Origin: Sorghum bicolor
Lineage: Eukaryota; Streptophyta; Magnoliopsida; Poales; Poaceae
DNA length: 64,000 nucleotides
Assembly: GCF_000003195.3 (NCBI RefSeq)
Contig: NC_012873.2
Span: forward strand, 42,092,061 to 42,156,060
Reading direction: 5' to 3'
Part shown: positions 22,924 through 32,639 of the stretch, piece after piece
Position numbering within the stretch: the first letter of the stretch is position 1
Layout: the number at the start of each line of letters is the position of its first letter
Notes under the pieces: model-generated
Told to the model about the DNA's origin: nothing
Database searches by the model: none
What the model saw: the letters and a program-made list of their open reading frames with translations, nothing else
Program-made: the position numbers and the translations under genes

Positions 22924-25763
22924 CTATGTCCTAGTCAGCCCCTCTGGACACCATGGAGGAAGTTGTGGCTGCCTTACCAATTGGCGACGATTTTTTCTTG
23001 ATTCCACTCGATAAGTATTAGCATCCCTGCAAAATATGAACTCATAGGGAACTCGTGCATCCGCCATTCCTTCAAGCTCCTCTTGATTTCTAGGAAAATA
23101 CCCGACATGGGCACCAAGCCTGTCATGCACACTGAGCTTGCCCCCCAGCCGATCATGAACTAAAGCTCTCCCCCTAATCGGCCCATTAAATCGCCGATCA
23201 TCGTTTTGATACTGCTGATTAGGTCTATCATACCGATCATAACCATTGCCCTCAGGGCAGTCTCTAACAGTGGGCAATTTGATGTTTTGCTCCCAACAGT
23301 GGATAAAGAACGGGCAGTTCCGATGATCTTTATGCCGATTCCACTCTTGTCGGTGTCTTTCTTCTTCCCGACGATGATCCTCCTGTTGGCGCCGATACCG
23401 ATCTTCACGTTGCTGCCAGGTCTCCCGATGCCTTCTATGAGTTATCACAATGCCAGATCAGGGAGGCCTTCCTAAACTAGTTTCTTCCTGAATCAGACCT
23501 TTGCCTTTAGCGTCATCGGTAGTAATCTGATGTTGAGGATCTACCGATGCGCTTCTTTCAGTTGCCTCTGACGTCAAGACCTTGATTTTACCCTTAGCAT
23601 CCAACATATTTGTAGGAAAAGGATGCTGATCAATCTTCATCGGCTTTTGAGCTTTGGAACTATCAAATTTAATTCTCCCAGATTCTATAGCCGATTGCAG
23701 TTGTTGCCTGAAAACCTTACACTCATTGGTGCTGTGAGACGTTGCATTGTGCCACTTGCAGTATTTCATCTTCTTTAATTCCTCTGCCGATGGAATCACA
23801 TGATTGGGTGACAATTTAATTTGCCCTTCTTGAAGTAGAAAGTCAAATATCCTATCGGCTTTTGTGATGTCAAATGCAAATTTCTCTGGTTCCTTATGCC
23901 CAAAAGGACAGGACATCGGCTTCTTATTCTTCACCCATTCTGCCAAGCCGATGACTGGTTCTTCATCAGAATCTGAGCTTGTTGCCTCATCGACAAATGA
24001 CACCTTTTTATTCCATGCTCTCTTAGGTTCAAAAGGTTTAATATCTTGGTCAGAAATCCTCTGCACCAAATGACTTAGACTTTTGAACTCTTGGGAAGCA
24101 TATTTGTCTCTGATATGTGGCAACAATCCCTGGAAAGCCAAATCAGCTAGCTACCGATCGTCCAGAACCAGACTATAGCATTTATTCTTAACCTCTCGCA
24201 ACCTTTGCACGAAACTTTCAACCGATTCATCATTGCATTGTTTCAGCCTGACTAAATCGGTAATCTTCTTCTCATGAACTCCAGAAAAGAAGTATTTATG
24301 AAACTGTTTCTCTAGATTGGCCCAAGTAATAACTAAGTTGGGAGGTAGAGAAATAAACCAAGTAAAAGCCGATCCAGACAAGGATGATGAAAACAAGAGA
24401 ACCCTTAACTCATCTCTGTTAGCAGCTTCCCCACACTGGATGATGAACCTGTTAACATGCTCCATAGTTGATGTATCATCCTGCCCAGAAAACTTGGTGA
24501 AATCTGGTACCTTGTACCGATTTGGAAGTGGAATTAAGTCATATACAGGAGGATACGGTGTCCGATAAGAGTAAGTGTTGACTTTGGGTTTTATCCCAAA
24601 TTGGTCTCTCATTACTTCAGCTATCTTATCGGCCCAATAAGCATCGGCATCTTGCCGATGTGGTGGTTGTGGATCTGGCACCTGCTAATAAGCTTCCACG
24701 TGTCTCTGAGGTGCACAATCTCCATGGAACATTGGATTAACCATCGCCTACTGACCACCAAGTTGCTAGCCAAAATTCATCGGCTGGTTGATCAACCCCT
24801 GATTCTGAAATCCAATTTGGACTGGTCCTTGTTGAAACCCTTGGCCTGAAGATTCTGCTGAGGCATCTGTGGAAAGACAAACTGCCCTGTCCATCCACCA
24901 TTAACATTCATCGGCGTGGGTCCTGCCGATGACTGGTAATTGGGCATCATCATTGAATGGACATACCCTGGCTGTGTCATAAACCTTTGCTGTGTCGGCA
25001 TTGGATCTGCCGATGCATTAGGCATCTGGAACATTGGTGCTTGAGAATTCCCAGTGAAAGGTCTTGCAGTAGTAGTTGTAGAATACTGGGGATTCTGAGT
25101 CGTCGGTGAGCTTGGAGGTGCCGATGCCATAGGAGCCTTGCCTGTCACGTCAGCCACTTGAGATGTTCCAGGACCTTTTGCCATCAATTCTGGGGCATAC
25201 CATAGCCCCACCAGTTGGGAGGAACAGTCCCTGACATCGCCGATGCCAATAAATCTGTGGCGAGTTTGATTTGCCCATCTGATGTTGATGGATTAGTCGT
25301 CATCGGTGTGGATTGCGCGTTAGTCATCCCTAATGTGCTTGGAAGGGAATTAACTTCTGCACCTGCAACGGCCCGTAGCCGATGGAGCCGTAACCACCGA
25401 TGACCCTGGCCGATGATAGGCAGGACCCACATAAGATGGTGGTACTTGTCCTTCTTTGAAAGTTCTAGCCACAGCATTGAAAACCGTGTTGGACAGCACA
25501 CCAGACTGATTGATCAAGACACGGTTAATAGCACTGTCAACCATGTCTTGAAGTTTACCAGGATTGCCCTCAAAAGTGATTTGTCGAGGCATCGGCAATG
25601 CTTCTTTCTGGATCACCTCGCCGCTCCTGTTGATACTGAAGGATTTCAAGCATAGCTGCTTGTAGTCCTCCATGGCTTTCGCCATAGTTTGCTTCTGCTC
25701 ATCTCTGAGATTGGCTTCCGTCACGGGGATAACGTTCTCCAAGTCGAAATTGGTGTTCGACAT
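22924..25763 (-). pseudogene. Tat copy 1: gag
   Basis: The likely start is ATG at 25763-25761 (MSNTNFDLENVIPVTEANLR), 49 bases inside the 5' LTR. A Pro/Gln/Met-rich N-terminal part (25763-24790) leads to a retrotransposon gag domain (24681-23458; PDFTKFSGQDDTSTMEHVNR, SGSAFTWFISLPP, FVQRLREVKNKC). Then comes a cysteine-containing nucleocapsid-like region (CKWHNATSHSTNECK; CPFFIHCW). Stops at 24151, 23458 and 22924 and a frame change near 25370 disable it. Gag forms the particle and binds RNA. Confidence 0.85.
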
Positions 25764-25787
25764 GTTGATCTTGATCTTGAATCTCTG

Positions 25788-25805
25788 GTCCCACCGGGCG
25801 TGCCA
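25788..25805 (-). other. Primer binding site of Tat element copy 1
   Basis: Seven bases inside the 5' LTR the minus strand reads TGGCACGCCCGGTGGGAC. It begins with the TGG that pairs with a tRNA CCA end. I do not assign the tRNA. Confidence 0.55.
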
Positions 25806-25812
25806 AAAGATG

Positions 25813-26460
25813 TGTTGGTGCAAAAGCTAATCTGCAAACACAAAGGGCTAATACCCGATTCAAACGTTAAGGCGTGCCAGCCGATGTGACCTTACAACCG
25901 ACAAAGGTGGTAACTCGAACACTTTGATCCCGACAACAGCGATGCGCCCGGATGTCACGGCCAAGAGGTGCTCACGCGGAACTTGAGAACACGCCGAGTT
26001 TGACTCGACGAATTCCTAAGAACTCGTAGTAAAAGGAAAATATGACGAAGTCGTCGAAAAAGTAGATGCTGGAATATGTGTAAAAACTTATGTTTAATTG
26101 ATTGATAGATGTCTCGTTACATTGCCATGGGGTCTAGATTTATACCCTGTCCCAAAGAACTACAACCAGACACGACTAGAACTTGTATTCCAAATTAAAC
26201 GAAATCTGTATACAAAACGAACTCTAATAACTAATGAAAACATTAAACTGTCCTCCACAACCGATCGGTACACTGATATGAGCCAATCGGCAACCATCAG
26301 TGCTAGTCATCGGTACGATCCTGTCACTACTTCCTGGACTTAGTCATATTCCGTCGTTCTCCCATCGGCACCAACCTTTCATCGGCAACTCTCCTGCAGA
26401 CTAGTCATTGCCGATCTACACTTCATTAATTCTAGGTACGTGTCCAAAGATACATGTCAA
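25813..26460 (-). repeat. 5' LTR of Tat element copy 1, outer end missing
   Basis: Collinear with the 3' LTR up to TGTCAA at 26460, then switches to CACTA-type sequence. About 15 terminal bases, including the TGTTGACG start, are absent, so a deletion or recombination trimmed the edge. Confidence 0.85.
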
Positions 26461-26770
26461 TTATATTTTTATTGGGCACAAAGTTTGGAAAAAGTTCATT
26501 GAGGAACAAAAAATAAATCATTGCAAAATACCACTGGATGTAATCGCACACAAAGTAAGTACTATAATTATATTTATATTCAATTTACAATATACGATTA
26601 TTTCAATTCACCTAACTAATTAATTTTTTGCCGTAAAAGTGGGTTCTAAGACAGAAGTAGGGGAACAACTACAACGGATACTACATTTGCGAGTTCATCA
26701 TGGCGTACTCAAACAGAACTCCAGAAGAGTTCCTCAAAATACGTATATATAAATATCTTTTTCTTTAATA
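26461..26770 (+). pseudogene. CACTA-associated Ulp1/C48 protease fragment
   Basis: Translation gives WKKFIEEQKINHCKIPLDVI, a GTAAGT donor at about 26552, an acceptor AG before 26639, then GNNYNGYYICEFI. The latter aligns with the conserved CGYYVCEF block of Ulp1-like cysteine proteases carried by plant CACTA elements, but the catalytic Cys is replaced by Asn. A stop interrupts the second exon. It is probably the downstream part of the CACTA element whose terminus is at 14067. Confidence 0.6.
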
Positions 26771-27167
26771 TATTAATTGTTTGCATCGTATATTCACAAT
26801 TTTTTTATTGCTCTCTCTTCTACATAAGTAATCACTATATATATATACATACATACATATATATATATATGATATTTAACGAGTATCATCAGTAGAATAG
26901 ATATGGAATATATATAATTTATTCTTTTACTTTTATTGAAGACTCAATGGTTGAAGGAAAGAGTCATACGACGTGACCAACTTAAAATAATTAGACCATA
27001 GCTGGATTTCTAAATGACGAGTTTTTTTTAATTTTAACTCTTTTTAAAATAAATTTCAAATTTCAAAATTATTTTTTTAAAACTAGCCCTTTTGGCTACG
27101 TCTAAAGCTATAGCGTGGCATTTGAATACTGTCGTGTCAAATATGTTGGCGTGGCAGGACACATAAC

Positions 27168-27359
27168 GTGGCAAATATATTACCGTACCGCGCTGATATA
27201 ACGGACCCTACAGCGCCACATATCTTAGCGCGGCAGGGCCTCCTCTTGTGGGTCGCAAACCAGCCGTATGGGGTGCCGCGCTGCACAGCAACAGGCAGCG
27301 CTGCAGCAAGTGTGGGGTGTCGCGCTGCACAACAGCATAATGGAGTGGAGAGAGAGTGA
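27168..27359 (+). other. GC-rich segment at the inverted-repeat arm
   Basis: Short open frame without motif inside and beside the left arm. The repeated GCGTGGCA words belong to the inverted repeat. Not considered a gene. Confidence 0.3.
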
Positions 27360-27404
27360 CGAGGTCTGACATGTGATGGGATAAGGTCGGAGTTCTCTTC
27401 TCAC

Positions 27405-27602
27405 CTTTAAATTTTCACCGTCACATGAAATCTTTGATAAATGAATGGAGCATTAAATATAAATAAAAATAAAAATTAATTGTACAAAATCATGAGATAA
27501 ATCTTTTGAGTCTAGTTAGTCTATAATTGAACAATATTGCTAAATAAAAACGAAATTGCTACAATATCTAAAACCAAAAAAATTTCAGAATTAAACAAGA
27601 CC
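27405..27602 (-). mobile_element. MITE, GGCCTTGTTTAG family, 5' end decayed
   Basis: Contains the family core (GCATTAAATATA, CTAGTTAGTCTATAATTG) and ends AAACAAGACC. Confidence 0.6.
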
Positions 27603-27616
27603 TAAACAATGATTGA

Positions 27617-27861
27617 GGCCTTGTTTAGTTCCGAAAAGTTTTTAGATTTTGATATTATAACACTTTTGTTTGTATTTTATAATTATTATCCAACTATAGA
27701 CTAAGTAGCTTCAAAAGATTCATCTTGTAAATTATAGACAAATTGTGCAATTAATTTTTGTTTTCGTCTATATTTAGTGTTTCATATATGTGCTGCAAAA
27801 TTTAATATGATAAAAAATCTTAAAAAGTTTTTGGATTTTGGGTGAGCTAATAAACAAGACC
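27617..27861 (+). mobile_element. MITE, GGCCTTGTTTAG family, complete
   Basis: Starts GGCCTTGTTTAG and ends AAACAAGACC. Flanked by TGA on both sides (27614-27616 and 27862-27864). Confidence 0.8.
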
Positions 27862-27872
27862 TGAGCCAAATA

Positions 27873-28122
27873 AGGCCGTGTTTAGTTTATGGAGGAAAAA
27901 ATTTCATGACACTGTAGCATTTTCGTTTGTTTGTGGTAATTATTGTCCAACCATAGACTAACTAGGCTTAAAAGATTCATCTCGTAAATTTCGACCAAAC
28001 TGTACACTTAGTTTTTACTTTCGTCTCTATTTAATACTCCATGCATGTGTCTAAAGATTGAATATAACGAAGAATCTTAAAAAATTTTAGATTTTTTTTG
28101 GTGGGAGTAATAAACAAGGCCC
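27873..28122 (+). mobile_element. MITE, GGCCTTGTTTAG family
   Basis: Starts GGCCGTGTTTAG and ends AAACAAGGCC, with the family core in between. No matching flank duplication. Confidence 0.7.
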
Positions 28123-28202
28123 ATAATGGGCCGTGGGTTGTGGTCCCGTGACTTGAGAGAAGAGGAGAGGCCGATAGTACAGCTTTATTGGCCATGTCGG
28201 TC

Positions 28203-28421
28203 CTCTAAAAAGTTTAGCAGAATTTTTTAGATCTCATCGTATTAAAATTTACGGCATATGAATAAAATATTAAATATAGATAAAAGAAATAACTAATTAT
28301 ACAATTTACATAGATAAATTTTTTAAACCTAGTTAATATATAATTAGATAATATTTGTCAAATATAAACGAAAAGACTATACTATTTATTTTGCAAAAAA
28401 AGTTAAAACTAAATAAGGCCT
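28203..28421 (-). mobile_element. MITE, GGCCTTGTTTAG family, partly decayed
   Basis: Family core and the end AACTAAATAAGGCC. Its last bases overlap the start of the next copy. Confidence 0.6.
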
Positions 28422-28745
28422 TGTTTAGATTGAGGATCAAATTTATTGTGATGTCACATCGGATGTGTCGAAAGGATGTTGGGAAGGGTTTTTAGAAACT
28501 AATAAAAAAACCAAATTATATAGCTCGTCAGGAAACTGCAAGACAAATCTATTAAGTATAATTAATCTATCATTAGCATATGTGGGTTACTGTAGCACTT
28601 AAGGCTAATTATGAAGTAACTAGGCTTAAAAGATTCGTCTCACGATTTTCAATCAAACTGTGTAATTAGTTTATTTTTTTTATCTACATTTAATGTTTCA
28701 TGCATGTGTCAAAAAAATTCGATGGAATGGATTAAAATTTTTTGA
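28418..28745 (+). mobile_element. MITE, longer subtype of the same family
   Basis: Starts GGCCTTGTTTAGATTG. It shares the outer parts but has a different middle (GGGTTACTGTAGCACTTAAG) also seen in the 29690-30019 copy. The 3' end is unclear. Confidence 0.6.
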
Positions 28746-28829
28746 GTGAATGGATGGATGGATGAGGGTGACGCATGCTGCAGTGCAGCCCTGCAGCAGA
28801 GCAGAGCAGCAGGGGCGTCATGCCGTGCA

Positions 28830-29045
28830 GCTACCAAAAAGATTCTCCATTTTTATCAAATCTTTAAATATATACATAGAGTATTAAATATAGGCGAAAA
28901 TAAAAACTAATTACACAGTTTAGTCAGAATTTACGAGACGAATCTTTTATGCCTAGTTAGTCTATGGTTGAACAATAATTACCACAAACAAACGAAAGTG
29001 CTATAATATCGTGAAATTTTTTGCTTCGACAACTAAACACGGTCT
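28830..29045 (-). mobile_element. MITE, GGCCTTGTTTAG family, partly decayed
   Basis: The core region and the end AACTAAACACGGTC are recognisable; the start is degenerate. Confidence 0.6.
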
Positions 29046-29265
29046 TAGGGTTGTAGCACTTTCGGTTGTATTTACCAAATATTATTCAATTATGGATTAA
29101 CTACGCTCAAAAGATTCATCTCGCAAATTACAATTAAACTGTGTAATTAGTTTATATTTTTGTCTATATTTAATGTTCCATGCATACGTTCAAAGATTTG
29201 ACGTGACAGAGAATGTGAAAGATTTTGCAAAAAAATTTAGAACTAAATTAGTTCACCCCAAGAAC
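29046..29265 (+). mobile_element. MITE, GGCCTTGTTTAG family, ends decayed
   Basis: Core words (TTCATCTCGCAAATTAC, CTATATTTAATG) are present; terminal repeats are largely lost. Confidence 0.55.
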
Positions 29266-29433
29266 CAAAAACTTTTCAACATATGCATAGAGCATTAAAT
29301 ATAAATGAAAATAAAAACTAATTACATAGTTTTACAAGACAAATCATCTAAGCCTAGTTACTCCATAATTGGATAATGTTTATCAAATAAAAACAAAAGT
29401 GAGTATCAAAATCCAAAAACTTTTCGGATCTAA
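29266..29433 (-). mobile_element. MITE, GGCCTTGTTTAG family, internally shortened
   Basis: Core words (GCATTAAATATA, GCCTAGTTACTCC) between degenerate ends. Abuts the next copy. Confidence 0.55.
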
Positions 29434-29675
29434 TGCCTTGTTTAGTTCACCGCAAAAACCAAAAACTTTTCAAGATTTCCCGTTACATTGAATCTTGTGG
29501 CACATGCATGAAGCATTAAATATAGACGAAAATAAAAACTAATTGCACGGTTTACCTGTAAATCACGAGATGAATCTTTTAAGTCTAGTTAGTCCATGAT
29601 TGGATAATAATTACCAAATAAAAATAAAAGTGCTACCGTACGGAAAACCAACAAGTTTTTAAACTAAACAAGGCC
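29434..29675 (-). mobile_element. MITE, GGCCTTGTTTAG family, complete
   Basis: Starts TGCCTTGTTTAGTTC and ends AACTAAACAAGGCC. TAA flanks both sides (29431-29433 and 29676-29678). Confidence 0.8.
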
Positions 29676-29689
29676 TAAACAAGGTCTTA

Positions 29690-30019
29690 GGCCTTGTTTA
29701 ATTCAAACACAAAAAGTTTTTAGGTGTCACATCAAATATGTCGGCACATATTTGAAGTACTAAACATAAACTAATAAAAAACAAATTACAAGATCGCCTT
29801 GAAAACTGTGAGACAAATTTATTAAGCCCAATTAATCCATCATTAGCACATGTTGGTTACTGTAGCAGTTATGGCTAATTAGGCTTAAAAGATTCTCGTG
29901 ATTTACAACCGAATTATGTAATTAGTTTTTATTTTCGTCTACATTTAATGCTTCATGCATGTGTCCAAAGATTCGATGTGATTGATGAAAAATTTTTGGA
30001 TAGAGAACTAAACAAGGCC
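29690..30019 (+). mobile_element. MITE, longer subtype, complete
   Basis: Starts GGCCTTGTTTAATTC and ends AACTAAACAAGGCC. TTA flanks both sides (29687-29689 and 30020-30022). Confidence 0.8.
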
Positions 30020-30024
30020 TTAGT

Positions 30025-30240
30025 TTCCAAAAAATTTAGCATTGTCTACCGTAGTATTTTTATTTGTATTTAATAATTATTATCTAATTACAGAATAATT
30101 AGGTTTAAAAAATTCGTCTCATAAATTATAGACAAACTATATAATTAGTTTTTTTATTTTCGTTTATATTTGATGCATTTAACATATATCCAAAGATTTA
30201 ATATAGTGAAGAATCTTGAAAATTTTTAAAAATCTAAACC
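30025..30240 (+). mobile_element. MITE, GGCCTTGTTTAG family, ends decayed
   Basis: Core words (AAAAATTCGTCTCATAAATT) are recognisable; no intact termini. Confidence 0.5.
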
Positions 30241-30609
30241 AGTCACATCTCATAGGCAGCATGCACTCATGCCGTGTAGTCCGTAGTGAGAGTAAGTCTT
30301 GCCGCGCCAAGATGTGACACGGCAGGTCCGCTTTGTCAGCATATTACGGTGCTAGACTTGCCACATCACGTGTCCTACCCCGCCAACATGTATGGCGTGG
30401 CAGTATTCAAATACCTCGCCATGGCTTAAGGTGCGGCCAAAAAGGTTAGTTTAAAAAAATTGAGTGTCAAATTTAAAATTTATTTTAGAAAAAGGTTAAA
30501 ATTTAAAAAATCTAAATGACTAGGTCATCGACCCAAACAGTGAGTTTTACAATGATCTAAACGAATTATGAAAACCAAATCAGGAGTGAATTGTTATGCT
30601 AAGGACATG

Positions 30610-30636
30610 AATATATATATATATATATATATATAA
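30610..30636. repeat. (AT)n microsatellite
   Basis: About 13 AT units immediately left of a foldback MITE. Confidence 0.9.
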
Positions 30637-30864
30637 GTGTTATTCTACACCCTAGGTGTAGAATACTATTCTACACCGAACTGTTATACTGAGCAAAATT
30701 CAGTATCGTTCAGTATTCGTGTTTCAGTATTGTTCAGTATTTCGTAGTCTTGGGTGTTGGACAAGATGATACTGAACCCTTTCCAGTACTGCTCAGTATT
30801 TTTTTTACTCAGTTTTGACTTGCGGTGTAGAATAATATTCTACACCTAGGGTGTAGAATAGCGC
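30637..30864. mobile_element. Foldback MITE between AT tracts
   Basis: Ends share a roughly 40-base inverted repeat. The left arm begins GTGTTATTCTACACCCTAGG, the right arm mirrors it, and each arm contains an internal palindrome around CCTAGG. The middle repeats CAGTATT/GTTCAGTAT words. The tracts on both sides fit insertion into an AT repeat. Confidence 0.7.
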
Positions 30865-30868
30865 TGCC

Positions 30869-30894
30869 ATATATATATATATATATATATATAT
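30869..30894. repeat. (AT)n microsatellite
   Basis: About 13 AT units between two MITEs. Confidence 0.9.
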
Positions 30895-31265
30895 GGAAAT
30901 TCCTTTGTACACGTACGTGTAGTTACTCTCATCTTCAATAAACCATATTATGTATGTGTTCATACTTATTTATCAGTTTGAGTATGTTTATATACTCATA
31001 TTATGATACTCTAGATCTTACGACGTGAAAATTTTTCAAAAAAAAATTATATTTTTTATATATTACTAAAATGCCACTACTATATTATATACAATAAGTA
31101 TAACCATATACTCTATGTATGTATGCATACTTAACATATATATCACTCTAGATGGTCAAGTATGATCATATACTTCGTCAATATACATTTCGTTCGGTCA
31201 TATACACCTTAAATCTAGAGATATATACATGAGAGTAACTACACGCGCGTGTAGAAAAAACACGT

Positions 31266-31267
<2 letters not shown>
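30895..31267. mobile_element. Second foldback MITE between AT tracts
   Basis: The left arm holds CGTGTAGTTACTCTCAT and the right arm ATGAGAGTAACTACACG in inverse orientation. The interior is AT-rich and non-coding. Confidence 0.65.

Positions 31268-31268
<1 letters not shown>

Positions 31269-31310
<42 letters not shown>
31269..31310. repeat. (AT)n microsatellite
   Basis: About 21 AT units, the longest of three in 700 bases. Confidence 0.9.
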
Positions 31311-31313
<3 letters not shown>

Positions 31314-31420
31314 TCCCAGTTGGTAATAACAATTGGGACTAACCTTTAGTCTCATGCTCTCAGCCGTCCCTGTTGAGAAATTGGGACTCAAAGAGTTTCT
31401 TAATCGGGAGTACAGAATGT
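31311..31420. repeat. CACTA-type subterminal repeat remnant
   Basis: TAGTCCCAGTTGG...CAATTGGGACTAA forms an inverted repeat of the TTTAGTCCC class also seen at 14096-14175. Confidence 0.4.
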
Positions 31421-31562
31421 TTCGTATGATTAAATATGTTTTTACAATAAAATTATTTAAAACTATAAATGATAATATTTTTTATATAAATATAATTAAA
31501 TTTAGGATTGTTCGATCGAGTTTTTCAAAATTATTTTAGTCAGGGCGTAAGGGCACGTTTGA

Positions 31563-31795
31563 GGCCTTGTTTAATTGGTGAAATGAAAAATTTTCGTAGT
31601 ACTTTCGTTTGTTTATGGTAAATATCGTTTAATCATGAACCAAAGGTTAAAAGATTCATCTCGTGATTTACAAGCAAACTATGCAATTAGTTTTTGTTTT
31701 TGTTTATCTTTAGTGCTTCATGCGTGTGGCGCACAATTCGATGTGACGAAGAATCTTGAAAACTTTTTTATTTTTAGAGTGAACTAAACAAGGCC
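31563..31795 (+). mobile_element. MITE, GGCCTTGTTTAG family, complete
   Basis: Starts GGCCTTGTTTAATTGG and ends AACTAAACAAGGCC. TGA flanks both sides (31560-31562 and 31796-31798). Confidence 0.8.
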
Positions 31796-31849
31796 TGAAT
31801 AGAACGCCGCCTTTGTCTTGCCCAGCTGCAGGCCCGAGAAGCTTTCCAA

Positions 31850-32075
31850 GGCCTTGTTTATTTTCATTCCAAAAACCAAAACTTTTTAAGATAAAATTTT
31901 TAGACGCACACATAAAGTATTAAATATAGATGAAAATAAAAACTAATTGCACAATTTAGTCGGAATTGACGAGATGAATCTTTTGAGCCTAGTTTGTCCA
32001 TGGTTAGACAATAATTACCACAAACAAACGAAAGTGCTACAATATCGTGAAATTTTTTCCTTTATAAACAAGGCC
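31850..32075 (-). mobile_element. MITE, GGCCTTGTTTAG family, complete
   Basis: Starts GGCCTTGTTTATTTTC and ends ATAAACAAGGCC. CAA flanks both sides (31847-31849 and 32076-32078). Confidence 0.8.
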
Positions 32076-32110
32076 CAAGCCAAATGAGAGAAAATCGCTC
32101 TCAAACCCTA

Positions 32111-32349
32111 GGCGTTGTTTTCCTAAATTTTTTCATAAATTTTTTCACATTCTCCATCACATCGAATCTTGCGACACATACGTAGAGCACTAAATATAGA
32201 TAAAAAAATAACTAATTATACAATTTACCTGTAATTTGTAAGATATATCTTTTAAGCCTAGTTAGTCTATAATTAAACAATATTTGTTAAGTACAAATGA
32301 AAATATTATTATTTCTATTTCATAAAATTTTTTTAAAGTAAACAAGGCC
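32111..32349 (-). mobile_element. MITE, GGCCTTGTTTAG family, complete
   Basis: Starts GGCGTTGTTTTCC and ends GTAAACAAGGCC. CTA flanks both sides (32108-32110 and 32350-32352). Confidence 0.8.
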
Positions 32350-32390
32350 CTAGCAAGGAGACCTCACCTGCAATCCAAACACGTTCTTGG

Positions 32391-32620
32391 CTTTGTTTAG
32401 TTCATACTTAAAAATCAAAAAGTTTTCAAGATTTTCCGTCACATCGAATCTTTCGACACATGCATGAAGTATTAAATATAGACGAAAATAAAAACTAATT
32501 GCACAGCTTACCTGTAAATCGCGAGACGAATCTTTTGATTCTAGTTAGTTTATAATTGGACAATATTTGTCACAAACAAACGAAAGTACTATATTAGTGA
32601 AATTCAAAATCTTTTCGCGA
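32391..32620 (-). mobile_element. MITE, GGCCTTGTTTAG family, right end decayed
   Basis: Starts GGCTTTGTTTAGTTC with the family core. The right terminus is lost. It lies about 530 bases before the MORC start codon. Confidence 0.65.
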
Positions 32621-32639
32621 CCAACCAGTAGACCCCGCC

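Larger units (their letters stand above)
14205..26460 (-). mobile_element. Tat-lineage Ty3/gypsy retrotransposon, copy 1
   Basis: A 12.26 kb element bounded by LTRs at 25813-26460 (5') and 14205-14867 (3'). On the minus strand it reads gag, protease, RT, RNase H, a second RNase H, integrase and then a long 3' region carrying an antisense gene. Dual RNase H and long 3' regions are Tat features. In the first 305 bases of the LTR pair I count 11 mismatches, mostly transitions, implying a fairly old insertion. Numerous stops and frameshifts make it non-autonomous. No target duplication is found because the outer end of the 5' LTR is missing. Confidence 0.9.
26990..30545. mobile_element. Long-terminal-inverted-repeat element filled with MITEs
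   Basis: The segment 27010-27260 is repeated in inverse orientation at about 30265-30535. Both arms carry GTGGCATTTGAATACTG-like and GCGTGGCAGGACAC-like stretches and an outer AT-rich part. Arms of some 250 bases fit a Mutator-like or foldback element. No transposase is visible, the interior is almost entirely MITE copies, and I found no clear target duplication. Confidence 0.55.

Noticed and set aside
27168..27359. A short coding gene in the left arm of the inverted-repeat element
   Set aside because: Its sequence is part of the repeated arm (inverted at about 30265-30535) and contains no domain.
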